From: Ochotona curzoniae
Taxonomy: Eukaryota; Chordata; Mammalia; Lagomorpha; Ochotonidae
Assembly (NCBI RefSeq): GCF_017591425.1
Contig: NW_024466599.1
Span: 29,550,001 to 29,614,000, forward strand
Reading direction: 5' to 3'
Length of the DNA: 64,000 nt
Under the pieces are notes generated by a model that saw only the letters and a list, made by a program, of their open reading frames with translations, was not told the origin of the DNA and did no database searches. The translations under genes were made by a program, and so were the position numbers. Within the stretch, counting starts at the first letter, position 1; each line of letters opens with the position of its first letter. This document shows positions 11,299 to 23,033 of this stretch, one piece after another.

Positions 11299-12143
11299 GT
11301 CACCAAGTATTAGTTACACCCATTGCCATCCCATGAACCTCTTCTCTGGACTCTATCCAACACACTGGAGTATCCTTTCCCCTTCAGCCCTATATTATTA
11401 TTTTTTCCTTAAAGTGTTATTTTTGCCATAAAGCTAACACAGAATTTGCAATCCCATGTCTAGTTTCTAAAGTTTTACCCTAAGGAGTCAGACTATAGGA
11501 GTAAATGCGGAACTATACAGAGCTGAAAGACTCTGAATAATGTGGAAAAACAAGCCCACATGGCTCTCCAGGAGCCCAGTTATGCCACTTGAATCCCTGT
11601 GTTAGAGAACTGGCATCTCAGAATCTCCACTTTGCACCCCAAGGTGAAGTCCTCTGTTTGAGCCCACTTGGAGGTTCTCTAAAGGCTAATTTATATCTGT
11701 GGCATTATCGTCACACAATGTTCCTTGAATTTTACTAACAGCCATGCCTAAAACAACTGGACTCTAGGGCACGCTGCCATTATTAAGGTTCTAGTACACC
11801 TGGAGGCAGTTTTGTGCACAACTGGGGCCTAGCTTCTAAGCTCCAGGAGGACACAATCTATCATAAAGCTAAGTTAAGCTATTAGAGTTTTGCTTAAAGT
11901 CTGAATCTTTAGCACTCCAAAGGCGGCTTACACTGCCAGACCCTAGTGGGTCTTAAATTCCAAGCCTATGCTCCAGGGTGGTGCCAACATTCAAGTATCT
12001 TCAGACACCAAAGCTGAGAAGTCACAGTATTCATTTCTTAAAACTAACCTTTACAGTGAGGGAGGAATTAACTATGTGTGTAATATTAGGTATCATCTGG
12101 AAGTGACATTCATATATCAGGAACCAAAAACCAGCTGCCTTTT

Positions 12144-12475
12144 TTTTTTTTTAAAGATTTATTTTTATTATTTTTTATTGGAAAGGCGGATATACAGAGA
12201 GGAGAGACAGAGAGGAAGATCTTCCATCCGATGATTCACTCCCCAAGTGAGCGCAACGGGCCGATGCTATGCCGATCCAAAGCCAGGAGCCTCTTCCAGG
12301 TCTCCCACGCGGGTGCAGGTTCCCAAAGCTTTTTGGGCCATCCTCGACTGCTTTCCCAGGCCACAGGCAGGGAGCTGGAAGGGAAGCGGGGCTGCCGGGA
12401 TTAGAACCGGCGCCCATATGGGATCCCGGGCGTGCTAGGCGAGGACTTAACCACTTGCGCCACCGCGCCGGGCCC
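12144..12475 (-). mobile_element. CSINE, young full-length copy with perfect TSD
   Basis: Minus-strand element running from the 'gggcccggcgcggtggcgca' head to an A-rich tail. The 16-base flank 'aaaccagctgcctttt' occurs at 12128-12143 and 12476-12491 without a mismatch. The pol III B-box (GGTTCTAATCC on the minus strand) is at 12398-12408. High CpG content and similarity to 48163-48494 point to recent insertion, into the already old provirus. Confidence 0.97.
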
Positions 12476-13282
12476 AAACCAGCTGCCTTTTAAACCAGTG
12501 TGCCTGGTTTAAAGATTTCCTAAAATAACTAGTGAGTAGCTGTCAGAAATATTGCAATTGCTATCAAGACAAAATGAAACCACAAGTAGGCTGGCTGCCA
12601 CACAAGCACGGCAGGCCCTGGCCCACTGCTCCTGGAAAGACAAGGACCCTACTTCTCATCAAGAAGAAAGTCCCGCCCTTGGTGGCCAGAAGTGGTTATT
12701 ACATAGCACGAAATTGCTCTTTGCCCCTCTTCTTTCTGATAAGCAAAAACAAGTGGAGAGGAGACACATAGTGAGCAGAAGACAATATGGAGGATAAAGA
12801 AGCTTCAGCCATGTGTTATCCAGCAGTTGTGGCCCAGTGCTTAGAACCCACTTGTCCCAAAACAGACACTAGTTCTACAAATACACATTTCCTCCAAAAG
12901 GTGTGTACTCAAGTACAGTGTTTCCAGCCCACCAGTGGTAACAACAATTACCAGAATTCCTATGGTTTCTCTTTAACAGCCTGAACCAGAGGCAGGCCTC
13001 CAACAATTACCAAGCAAACAAGAAAAGCATAAACACTTGCACTTCAAACGCTTTCATGAGACTCCAAGTACAAAGAGTACTAAAAGAAGGGAAAAAAACA
13101 AAAACTTTAAACTGACCAAATGGCTTCTAGCAAGAGGTTTTTCCAAAACACAAAAACACTACCAACTGAGGTATTTTCACCCACGGACATCTTGGGGTTA
13201 CACATGTCAATGTGACACGGGCAATGAATTTATTAATTTTTAGTACAGGTTCTTGTCTTGTGCAGAGATAGAAAGACTAACC

Positions 13283-14042
13283 ATAAACTGCTATTATTGT
13301 GCAAAGAGGAACAGTTTATTTGGCAGTAGGTGAATAAACATTCACATTTGAGTGTGGGCCACAAAACACAGACAAATATACAATCTGAGTGGGCCAAACA
13401 GCTTTCCATAAAATAGGGGTAAAAAAAAAAAACCCTAAGAGCAGTAATTTTAACTTGATAGGTATGTCTGAGAGAAAAGGACAGAAGAGATTGGAAAATT
13501 CCCATTTGAGCAGAGAAAGATAGGAAGAGTACCTCTAAATGATAACCAATCACAAAGAAAGAGAGCTCTCTCCCACCTTCCACCACTTTTTTTTAAGATT
13601 TATTTTATTTTTATTTGGAAAGTCAGATACACAATGAGAAGAGACTGAGCGGAAAATCCTCCGTCTGTTGATTCACTCCCCAAGCAGCTGCAATGACTGC
13701 AGCAGGATCCCAAGTCCTTGGGTCATCCTCAACTGCTTTCCCAGGCCACAAGCAAGGAGCTGGATGGGAAGTGAAGCCACCAGGATTAGAACTGGCACCC
13801 ACACAGGATCCCCGCATGCAAGGTGAGGACTTTTAGCCAGCAGGCTACTGCACCAGGCCTCTTCCACCTCTTTTTTATATCAGTAAATGCCCCTGGTTCC
13901 ATGTACAACAGGTGCATCCTGGGAAGATGAGAGTTTCGATAGACAAATATTAAGGTAAATGAGATTGGGCAGTTTCATGTAACTTCCAGCTCTGCAGACT
14001 CAACTAGCTAGCTGCCTGCCTATCGCATATCACTATAACCCT
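13283..14042 (-). mobile_element. 5' LTR of the provirus, split by a SINE
   Basis: Partner of the LTR at 7011-7462. Its two parts, 13283-13587 and 13863-14042, join across the SINE to align with that LTR. On the minus strand an AATAAA signal lies near 13319. The outer edge abuts, within a few bases, another LTR of opposite orientation at 14043. End points are good to about 10 bases. Confidence 0.78.
13588..13862 (-). mobile_element. CSINE inserted in the 5' LTR
   Basis: Begins 'tttaagatttattttatt', passes 'gttgattcactccccaag', 'ccaggccacaagcaagg' and 'ggattagaactggcaccc', and ends 'gcaccaggcc'. Similar flanks 'cttccaccac' and 'cttccacctc', each followed by T-runs, are the TSD. The matching site in the 7.0-kb LTR is uninterrupted, which shows insertion after the provirus formed. 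Confidence 0.92.
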
Positions 14043-14415
14043 GTTGGATGGATTTCAGCCCTCTCCCTAGGGACAGCTAGGGGAAACTTCCCTCATCCTG
14101 AACCAATAAGTCCAATAACATGCTGATAGGATAATGAGAAAATTTTCAGGAGATCCACATCCAGAAAACCCCAACCACAACTTCCTGAAGAGGGAGGAAC
14201 AAAGAAGAAAGAGATAAGCCATACTCCTGTCCATAAAAACTCAAGTCCAAAATGAACTGGGTGCTCAGTTCTTTCCTGAGATGCCCACCTGGTCTATCAC
14301 ACATATTGTTCCACATTAAACTTTGCTACTTCGCTTACCACTGCTCTCTTTCTCATGTCTAAATTCTTTCTTGAGCAAAAACAAGAGAACCTCTAAGCAG
14401 CCATCTCCACTAACA
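14043..14415 (+). mobile_element. Solo-type LTR, plus strand, copy 1
   Basis: Begins 'tgttggatgg'. It has a TATA-like box (ataaaaac, 14233-14240) and an ATTAAA signal (14315-14320) about 80 bases later, and ends near 'ccactaaca'. It aligns over its length with 15363-15717. No internal retroviral sequence adjoins it. Confidence 0.65.
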
Positions 14416-14419
14416 ACTG

Positions 14420-15190
14420 TTTAAAAAATATAAACCATGAGCAAATGGAGTTAACCCCAGAGATTTAAGATTTTTGGCTCCATATTCAAAAATATGCTTA
14501 TGTAATTTCCCACATTAATAAATTAAATGAAAAAAATCACAATCATATTAATCAAAACAAAAAACTGGATAAAATCCAATTCTTACTCATGACTTTTTAA
14601 AACTCTCAGAAAAAAAAAATGGAGAGTTCTTCAATTCAACAAGAAACACCTACAGTAATATCGTACTTAGTGGTATAATACTGCAAGTTTTTTCTCAATG
14701 ATGAGAACAAATTAAAATTTTCCTCTGTCACTTTTACTGAAAATGGTGTTTGATGTAGGAGCCAATACCATATGGCAAGAAAAGGAAAGACATAGAGATC
14801 AGAAAGAAAGGACTGATACTGTCCCCTTTTGTACATGATATCAATGTCTACATATAAATACCAGGATGTCTCATAAAATTAATACATGAACTCAGAAAGA
14901 CAACAGAATATAAAATAAACATGTAAAAATCACATATATTTCATATACTAGCAATGAACAAAGAAATATTAAATTTAAAAACCTAGCATCATTCAGAATC
15001 ACTAAAAATATTGAAGTACCCAGATGTAAATCTTACCTACCTGTATGCTGGAAAATATTTAACATTAATGAAACAAACAAAATATCCACATAAATGGAGA
15101 AAACTACCAACTTCATGGAAGATTCAACATAGTTAAAAATGCTAATGCCCTTCAAGCTGGCATATAAAATAATGTAAATAATGTTAAAGT
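14420..15190 (+). mobile_element. Old L1 fragment (ORF2, palm to C-terminal of RT)
   Basis: Plus-strand frames near 14780-15050 show the post-catalytic L1 ORF2 pattern: a block like Leu-Ile-His-Glu-Leu, then Tyr-Lys-Ile-Asn-x-x-Lys-Ser, then Lys-Tyr-Pro-Asp-Val-Asn-Leu-Thr. Frameshifts and stops are frequent. It continues, after an LTR insertion, at 15718. Confidence 0.75.
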
Positions 15191-15362
15191 AGATAGGTAG
15201 ACAGACATCAGCCTATGTAAAAGGAGTTAAAGAAAATGGGAACTTTTTAAACTAAATGGGAATTACTTTTGTGCACTGAAATGAATAAGAAATGTAGAAA
15301 CAAGTCTTAAAAGTAGACCAGCACCTACACAAGAAAAATCATGTCCTTATTTGACAATCTTA
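15191..15362. other. Unassigned spacer in the L1
   Basis: AT-rich. Its 'ttttgtgcactgaaatg' resembles 6857-6880, but neither is assigned. Confidence 0.3.
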
Positions 15363-15717
15363 CTGGCTGGTCTCAACCCTCTCCCAGAGACAGCTTAGGA
15401 GAATCTCACACCAAACAGGCTAGTAGGTCCATTATGAAGTCTGGAAGCAATTTCAGGAATTTCAAGCCCAGGAAAACCCTCTACCCAGTAATATCCCAGA
15501 AAGGGTAGAGTGGAAGAGAAACAGAGGGCCAGTACCATATAGATAAAAACTCCCATTTGAATACAGACTGGGATCTCAGGTCCTTATTGAAATGCCCACC
15601 TGTTCTGTCCAGTATATTCTTTTCATTAAACTTGGCTAGCTTGTTTATTGCTATTTTGTCTCACATCTGAATTCTTTCATGTAACCAGGGACCTCGGAGC
15701 AGCTTTCTCCAGTAATA
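15363..15717 (+). mobile_element. Solo-type LTR, plus strand, copy 2
   Basis: Same family as 14043-14415: TATA-like 'ataaaaac' at 15543-15550, ATTAAA at 15625-15630, then 'cacatctgaattctttc' as in copy 1. It separates two L1 blocks that are neighbours in a normal ORF2. Confidence 0.68.
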
Positions 15718-16014
15718 GTATCTACCAAAATTTCAACAACACTATTTTGTATATAACAACACGATTGTCCTAAAATATATAAGAAAATACAAAAAAAGAA
15801 CAAAATAGCCAAAACATTTGGAGAAACGAAAAGTGGCAGGAATAGCTATACTGATCTTCAAAACTTCAGATATAACTTCCATAATGAAGACTATATGAAA
15901 TTAATAAAGAAGGAGCAACACATAGATCAATAGAACAGAAGAGACTACTGAAATAGACCTACACAAGTGTACCTAACTGATTTTTTATAAAGAAACGTAA
16001 GTAATTCAATGAAG
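15718..16014 (+). mobile_element. Old L1 fragment (ORF2 C-terminal part)
   Basis: Shows the run 'aatagccaaaacatttgg', 'gcaggaatagctatactg', 'atagatcaatagaacag', the standard L1 ORF2 3' blocks in order. Not open. Confidence 0.75.
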
Positions 16015-16025
16015 AAAAGAACTGG

Positions 16026-16317
16026 TGACAGCCTAGTGGCTAAATCTTCACCTTATATGCGTCAGGATCTCATACAGGTGCTGGTTCATATCCTGGCTGG
16101 CTGCTGCACTTCCCATCCAGCTCCCTGCTTGTAGTCTGGGAGAGCAGTAGAGGATGGAAGAAGCTCCTGGCTCCTGGCTTCAGATCAGCTCAGCTCCTGC
16201 AATTGCACCCACTTGGGGAATGAACTAGTGGGTGGAAAATCTGTCTCTCTGTCTCTCCTTCTTTCTATAAATCTGACTTTTCAATTTAAAAAATAAAACA
16301 AATCTTAAAAAAAAAAT
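16026..16317 (+). mobile_element. CSINE with perfect TSD, inside L1
   Basis: The 11-base flank 'aaaagaactgg' occurs at 16015-16025 and 16318-16328. Body blocks 'gcctagtggctaaatc', 'ccatccagctccctgc' and 'gaagctcctggctcc', and an A-rich tail. Confidence 0.95.
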
Positions 16318-16328
16318 AAAAGAACTGG

Positions 16329-17005
16329 CTGGAATTATGATCATTGTGATGATAATTAAAAATGTCCTGGTGATACTATCCTAGGGAGACAAGGTTATTG
16401 GATTTCATCTCCCCATAGACACATGAATTTAAACAGCCATTCATATATCAAATCACTTCACAAAAGCTACAGAAATCAGGTGAGGGACAATAATGCTTTG
16501 TTTAGTACAGTAAAAAAAAAAAGTCACATCAAAATAAAAAGTGAAAAAATAATTGTCTCCATCACCCATCCCCCAGCACCAGGTAGCACATCACGGAAAG
16601 ATGTCCCCTACTTGATAAAAGGACAGGGAACTGAATCCCAGGACCAGCCTTGTTGCAATACAATCAAGCATCAGTCAAGGATCCATGGCCCCTGCCCTAG
16701 GCCTGTACCAGCAGACTGAGTAGTTGGACCCTCCAAAGCCAGGAGACCTCCTTTAAACTCCTGCTGAAAGTAAATTAAGACCCAAGCCACTGTACAGGGT
16801 TAGGAAAAAGAGTTTCAGGTTCTGCCTTGAATCAGAGCTCAGCCTGCCAATATGAAAACCAGAATTTAAGAAAGTCCATCAGCATCTACTGACAGAAGGA
16901 GCCTCCAGACTTGCCTGACATATGGTTGAGGACTGTGCTCCACTGGGATACACTTGTTCTGCATGTGTTTTTGTTGGCTTCAGCAAAATAAAAAGTTCAG
17001 ACCCT
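16329..17005. other. Unassigned stretch
   Basis: No gene seen. A 98-codon frame (16423-16719) has no domain. It grades into the repeat at 17010. Confidence 0.35.
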
Positions 17006-17009
17006 GGAA

Positions 17010-17460
17010 CTTCATAGGGCCTGGTGACCATAGGACCCAGGTATGGCCCAGTCTAACGCCAGTCTGGAGAGCCATAAAGTTCCATTCGTGACATGTTTTC
17101 AGTCTTGGGCAGGCAGCAAGGAGCCATGGAATGATGTTTTGGGACTCAGTGCCAGGCTGGCAAAACCTAATGCTGGGCAGATCCAACGATCCTTGTCCTT
17201 AAGCAAATGTCTGTGAACAGAGACTGCACAGAGCCTAATGGCTATGAGACCCAGATGTGACTCACCGAGTGCCTGCCAAGGCAGATGAAGCATAGCTTCC
17301 ATCACTCCTCACTCAATCTTGGGCAGACAGTAAGGAACCACATGTCTGTTTAAAGACTCAGTATCAGGCTGGTAAGACCCAACACTGAACAGATTCTAAC
17401 AGTCCCAGGACCAGATCAATGCCTGCAAACAGAGCATCTCAACCCATAGCAATGCCAAGG
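17010..17460. repeat. Diverged tandem repeat, unit about 217 bp
   Basis: Anchors recur at a spacing of 215-220 bases: 'agtcttgggcaggcag' at 17100 and 'aatcttgggcagacag' at 17318, and 'gggactcagtgccaggctgg' at 17140 with its diverged match 'gactcagtatcaggctgg' at 17355. About two units plus a partial third. No family recognised. Confidence 0.7.
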
Positions 17461-17639
17461 CAAGCTCTATGGCCCCCGCTGATTAGTCTTACACCCTAGA
17501 CAACATCACCATTGACTAGTTGGAATGGCATTGGCAGTTAGTCCAACTCTGACAGACTACAGCAAAGTAGGCTTTGATCCTACCCCCAAGGCTATGCTAG
17601 ACTTGGAGAACTGTGGGCTCCAGGTATGCTCCAGCATCA

Positions 17640-18450
17640 CAAGACAAAGAGCCTGCTTTAAAAAATGAAGAAAAAACAAACATTGCTTCAAAGAGCAGAT
17701 ACAAATGACAAGCACATAAAGACATTCTCACATTACTAGCCTTAAAGAAATGCAAGTTAACACTACAATAAGATATCTTTACACATTTTAAAAAAAAAAA
17801 TTACTAACAACCCCAAATTCTGAGAAGGCTATAGAGAAACTGAACCATACATTGCTGGTAAGAAGATAAGATGGAATAGCCACACATGAACATTTTCTTT
17901 AAAATCTAAATGTGCAACTACCATATGGCTAAACAAGTGCACAGTTAGTCATATATCCAAGAGAGATAGTTTTATGCACATAAGAATCTGTACAAGAAAG
18001 CCTATTTATCCATAGTAGCCCTAAATTTGAAATAATCCAAATTTCCTTCAATGAGTGAATAAACTATGGTCAACTCTTCAACAACAATATTGATAAATGC
18101 AGGAACCTTAAGGCATCTCCATAATTATTCTACTGTATTTAGAAACTTACTCCACGATGTTACACATTAAGTGATTATCAAATTGACAAAACATAGAAAC
18201 GGAGAACAGATTAGTGACTACCAAGGATTAAGGAGACGAAGGTAGTCTGGCTATAAAAGGCAACATGAAAGATTCTTATAGCAATGGAAACGTTCTCACT
18301 TTTTAACTGTGTTAATGTTGATACTATAGTATATTGTTACACATATCATATGCACACATAAGACATTCTATCCTAGTTTTGCAAGATGTTAGTACTAGGG
18401 AGAATGAGTAAAAATCACAAGAATTTCTTGGTATCATTCCTTACTTATAG
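17640..18450 (+). mobile_element. Old L1 3' end / 3' UTR
   Basis: Carries, in L1 3'-end order, 'gaaatgcaagttaacac', 'agaaggctatagagaaac', 'gcaactaccatatgg', and 'caaaacatagaaacggag' followed by 'tagtgactaccaagg'. Probably the tail of the L1 that starts near 5.9 kb. Confidence 0.7.
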
Positions 18451-18683
18451 TTGTGTGTAAATACGTAGTTACCTTGAAATAAAAAGTCCAACTTTTTAAA
18501 GATATTACATCATCAGGAGAAAGTCTTGTGCTATTCAATGTGGAGTTGTCAAGTACATTGTGAGACATGCAGGACTTGAATCTCCCCCTACATAATGCTA
18601 CCCTTTGCCCATTATTACAAGCACTAAAAATCATCGCTCTCATCCAAAAGTCATTTCTATCAGCAATACACCCCCCATGAAGA

Positions 18684-18767
18684 GCCACCACAGTGGAGGG
18701 TAATTATAACTCTATTAGGCTAGCAAGAATGGCCACCACAGAGAAGGGTAATTATAACTCTCTTATA
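18684..18767. repeat. Imperfect 48-bp tandem duplication
   Basis: 'gccaccacag' then 'gggtaattataactct' occurs at 18684 and again at 18732 with few changes. Confidence 0.8.
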
Positions 18768-18769
18768 CT

Positions 18770-19165
18770 GCTGTATAAGTGAAAAGTTGAGGGATCTTTG
18801 TGACTGTAAAGTCACATGAAGTGATTGTGTCTCAGTAAAAGCACAAGACTGAAATCATAAGGCAAGGAAATTGAACAGCCACTGTTTATCTACTACTTTA
18901 TGTCACCTCACAATCCCATCATTCCACTGTATTTCTAATCATCTACCATTTTCAAAAATGTTATCTTGACTAATGTTTAAGATATCCTCCTGGCTAAGAC
19001 AAAATGATAGGACAGTGGAAAAGCTGGCAGAGAACATGTTGATTTCCCAATGGATGCTAGCTTGAAGCTAGTAGCTGAAGGGAGGTCAGCCAACCTGGAC
19101 AGTCTAACTGCTAATGGTGAAATTGGTCAGAACTCTTTCCTGTTCACTTGAAGGTAAGAAATTAC
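18770..19165. other. Unassigned stretch
   Basis: Nothing recognisable. Confidence 0.4.
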
Positions 19166-19169
19166 TGCT

Positions 19170-20150
19170 TAAGCTCCCTCTACTCTCCCCTGATATTCTT
19201 TCCCATTATTTCAGTTAGCATCTTTCTTACCAGCCCACATCAATCTCTCAAGCTCCAGATGCATGTAATATCCATCTCCTATTCAACATCCTCAATTATT
19301 ATCTCATAGGGACACAAGGTGAACAAGCCCAAAACTGAACCGATAATACTTTCCCTCTCAGATCTGTTCCTGACCAGTTTAATGTATGATATTTTCATAC
19401 ACCAGCCTCCTCTCCCCAATTCCTCTTCTTCACATTTACATTAAACTTTTCATCAAGCCCGCTACACCCTCTCAAGGCCCTTCAATCCATCTTGATTTTC
19501 AATGACACTGCATTAGTCTGATCTCCAACATTCATTAGTCAAAATCTGCCTTGATTTCCTAACTAACCTCACTGTTCTAATCACAGCCCCTTCCAATCTA
19601 TTCTCCCAATAACAATGTGAATGGTTTTTCTAAAATGAGACTCTGACCACATCATGCTCTGTATTTGAATTCTTCAGTACCTTTCAGTCAAAGTCCAAAC
19701 TTGCTCTGACTTTCAATGCAGCCCTATTTATCTCTCTAGCCTAATCTCCTATCTCCCCTTTCTTATTTCACACTCCACAACCACCTCATCTCACAGTGCA
19801 CTCCCTCAACTTTGAATGAACCATATTATCTCCAAGCAAGAACTCACTGTCTGGAACTCTCATCCCTAAATTCCAACCTCACTGGCTGCTCCCCACTCAT
19901 CCTTCAGTATTCAGAAAAGGTTACACCATATCCCCACTTGATGAGACTGAATGCCTTCTGCTTTGTTCCCCCAAGACCCTGTTCTTTTCCCCATCCTGAG
20001 ACCTATCATACATTTTCATGTTGTAAATCTATCTGTTTCCCCCACTAAACTGTAAGTCACTTGAGAATACTGATCTCTCTTGCTTACTTTTCTGTCCATA
20101 ATGCCAGCTCAGTGGTTATAACACTCAACAGATACAGTTTTTAACAGATT
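19170..20150 (+). mobile_element. L2 LINE, 3' portion
   Basis: The ordered L2 blocks are readable: 'aatggtttttctaaaatgag', 'aaagtccaaacttgctctg', 'tgtttcccccactaaactg', 'taagtcacttgagaatactg', then the 3' end 'agctcagtggttataac'. It is decayed, and the 78-codon frame at 19812 is chance. Confidence 0.85.
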
Positions 20151-21580
20151 ATTTAAGAACAGGTGAAATATCAAGAAATACAAGCCCATATGGAAGTTCT
20201 TCTGGGATGCAACAGTCCCCTCTGCTTTCATTCTCTGGCTTATGAAACTTTACGGTGACCCCTGTGTGCCACAATCACTTTTATCCCAACCTCTGTACAT
20301 GTTAACAATGTTGAACATGGTTTAACAGAATCATGGCAAAATTTTCATTACATAAGCTCTGGACAAACAAAAAATAAAATATCACAGCAAAATAAAAGGA
20401 GAATAAAATCTCATTTTGCAATGAATGACAGAACATTAACATTTTTAACCATAAATGAATGCTTACAAATCACAACAAAGAGACTGAAGCTATATCAAGA
20501 TGATCTCAACATTTGCATGACAGAAGATTGCTATAATGCATTATCAATGGTTAAAATACTGACATCTAGTATTTACATATTGTAAGAAATTAAAAACAAA
20601 GACATGGTGTCATCAAAAAAATAAATACATCTTTAGAAAAAAATGAGAAACTATTATTTGTACTCTAGAACTTTCTCCAATTAGTGCACAATCACTCAAA
20701 ATGTCAATGATGTATGTACTTAGCCCAGAAATTCCAACACATAAAAAATTAAGAATGCTCACTACTCTGTTGAACTCTGTAACTACAGTTCAAGCAAAAA
20801 TGAATTATATCAAGTTGTTTATAAAGAGTCTGGAGACACAAAGAAACAATTTTTGAGTAAAACTTTGAGAATATTCTATACTAAACTAACAGTGAGACCT
20901 TGTTACATAGATAAAAGACCTGAAGACTATGTACCAGTTAGCTTGAAGCCACTAAGTTACCACAGCCTTTAATAAGTTGGAGGAGTAGAATGCTGGTTTT
21001 AATCAGATTTATACTTTTCTTGTGTTTTGTCATCATAAAATTCAGTAGTTTGTATATAGAGGTCTCTTGTTGAGTTTTATTGTAACTATAATGGTTAATT
21101 TTTACACGGCCTTGAACCTTGAAGTTATAGAACTCACTTTCCACTGGAGAAAATTGCACTTACCAGTCCCTGTTTATCTGCTCTCCCAAATCATGTTTTG
21201 TAATATTTAACCCGAAACAAATTCCCTGAGCTTGTCATAATTAGGTTAACCAGTACAAAAGTCATTTAGAAACTCTTGGGCTAACAAAAATCATTCAACT
21301 TTTCCCTGGAACTAATGACTAAAGGAGAAATATTTTAAAACAATGCCCCCCAAAAAACAACTTTTCTTAATCACCCCTAAAACAGAAGCTATTGAAGAAA
21401 GACCTTTACTGGGATTACAACTGGAGAAAAGAAACAGCTTGAAACCATTGGAGCTAGTGACCTTAGGAGAAGGAGGAGAAAGAGATAAAGCAGAGTGGGG
21501 AAGAGATTTAGACAGCGAGGAGAAAATCAGAGAACCTTTCTGAAGAGGTTGTGTATCTTAATGACTTCACATCCCTCCCT
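20151..21580. other. Unassigned, AT-rich
   Basis: No gene or named repeat seen. A 66-codon frame at 21343 is Lys/Glu-rich but has no domain. Confidence 0.4.
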
Positions 21581-21584
21581 GGGT

Positions 21585-21735
21585 TCCCATCTACCTGGGT
21601 CCAAATCCTGGCTCTTCCTGCACTCAAGCACTTTATCAGAAAATAACTTCATTCCCCAGAGTTTCCATTTCCTGAATAGTAACATAAGGATTCTGAAAAG
21701 ATGTATGTAAAGTGTTCAACTCAGTTCTTATCCTG
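21585..21735 (+). mobile_element. MIR SINE
   Basis: Core 'gggtccaaatcctggctc', then 'tttccatttcctgaatag' and 'gtatgtaaagtgttcaac'. Order and spacing fit MIR. Confidence 0.65.
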
Positions 21736-21936
21736 TAACCATGACTGGTGACTTGGCTAGTGAATCCTTCACCTGCCCAACCCTGACACAGCCACGGAGT
21801 TCCAAAAATGAAAGCCTCTTCAATGTCTTGTATTGGCTCATTGTAATTCTCGTGTCAGGGCTCTGACATGGCAGCTTCCTGGTGACAGCTACACCTTCTT
21901 TGAACATCCTATCAGGTATGGTTAATGAAGCTAATT

Positions 21937-22205
21937 CTCAGAGCAGCCATTTAGTTAGCAGTTGAGACTCCTGCTTCCTATATCAGAGTGCCTGAGTTCA
22001 GTACCCAACTCTAACTCCTGACTCCAGCTTCCAGCAGTGGGAAATGCACAAATAATTGGGTCCCTGCCACACTTATGAGAGATTTGGGTTCAGTCCCTGG
22101 CTTCAGCTTCAACCCCTGGCCATTTGGGGAGGATTAATCAGCAAATGGGATCTCTCTCTCCCACCTGTATATATCAAATTACATTTTTTAAAAGAAAAGT
22201 TAGCC
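21937..22205 (+). mobile_element. CSINE, old copy
   Basis: 'gagcagccatttagttagc', 'cctgagttcagtaccc', 'gggtccctgccac', 'atttggggaggattaatcag', then a CT block and A-tail. Confidence 0.75.
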
Positions 22206-22209
22206 TCAA

Positions 22210-22985
22210 ATCTCCCTTGCCATTATGTTGAGGTATAATAGACTACACATAAGTTCTATAATCAGATATATTTAGTGACAAGACTGTGATGTTGGCAAAT
22301 TTGCCTTTTTTCTAGATTCCTTATCTTAAACTGAGTTTGTGCCACCTATCTTAGAGATCCATGATGAATTTTTTTAGAACAGCAAATGATAAGTCACTTA
22401 TATTATGCTTATGAGAATTTCTGTTAAATTCTCCCTCAAATTCAGAGAAATCTGATTATCAGAGATAGAATCAAGTTTAAACATTATGCTTTTTCCATAT
22501 CCTCTTGGATAGAAGTTGAATGTTTCAAAAATGCCTAAATCTCCAAACTTTTATCTTCCTGTTTACAGGAAGTCTCTTTTACATGTTATCCAATTTTTCC
22601 CTGTAATTTCCAGAATACATGTATGCATTCATGACATAGGTCTGTGACTGCAGTCAGAACCATGAACCCCATAGCACAATGGAGTGGAGCCGTGGATATA
22701 AGTCAGCTCCTCACTATGAGACCAACTTCTTTCTTCCAAAATTAGACAATCCAGTTACAGGCAGTACCCTCAGCAAGTTTATTGATAAAGCATTTTAAAT
22801 TCACTTTAGAAAAAAAAATAACCCTCTTCCCAAGATACCTGGGTCTACACAAGTTCAATATTTTGTTCTCACATTGTACCCTGAAACTCATGTCCCATTT
22901 GTAAAAATCAATTTCTTTCCCAAATCCTTCTTCCCTTATATTTAGTTCTCTCTCAGTGAACCAAATTACCATTCCAAGACTAGAA
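22210..22985. other. Unassigned, AT-rich
   Basis: Nothing recognisable. Confidence 0.4.
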
Positions 22986-22987
22986 CT

Positions 22988-22989
<2 letters not shown>

Positions 22990-23033
<44 letters not shown>
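22990..23033. repeat. (CA)n microsatellite
   Basis: About 21 uninterrupted CA units, the longest microsatellite here. Confidence 0.96.

Larger units (their letters stand above)
7463..13282 (-). mobile_element. Internal region of a decayed gammaretrovirus-like provirus (ERV1 class)
   Basis: Bounded by the paired LTRs. On the minus strand the order from high to low coordinate is: untranslated and gag remnants, zinc knuckle, protease, reverse transcriptase, RNase H, then an Env transmembrane trace. This is canonical retroviral order. The RT and RNase H spacing and residues resemble gammaretroviruses (class I). Stops, frameshifts and two SINE insertions (8565-8770, 12144-12475) make it non-functional. 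No primer-binding site could be assigned, and integrase was not recognised. Confidence 0.82.

Noticed and set aside
13150..13285. Primer-binding site next to the 5' LTR
   Set aside because: No stretch clearly complementary to a tRNA 3' end could be recognised by eye.
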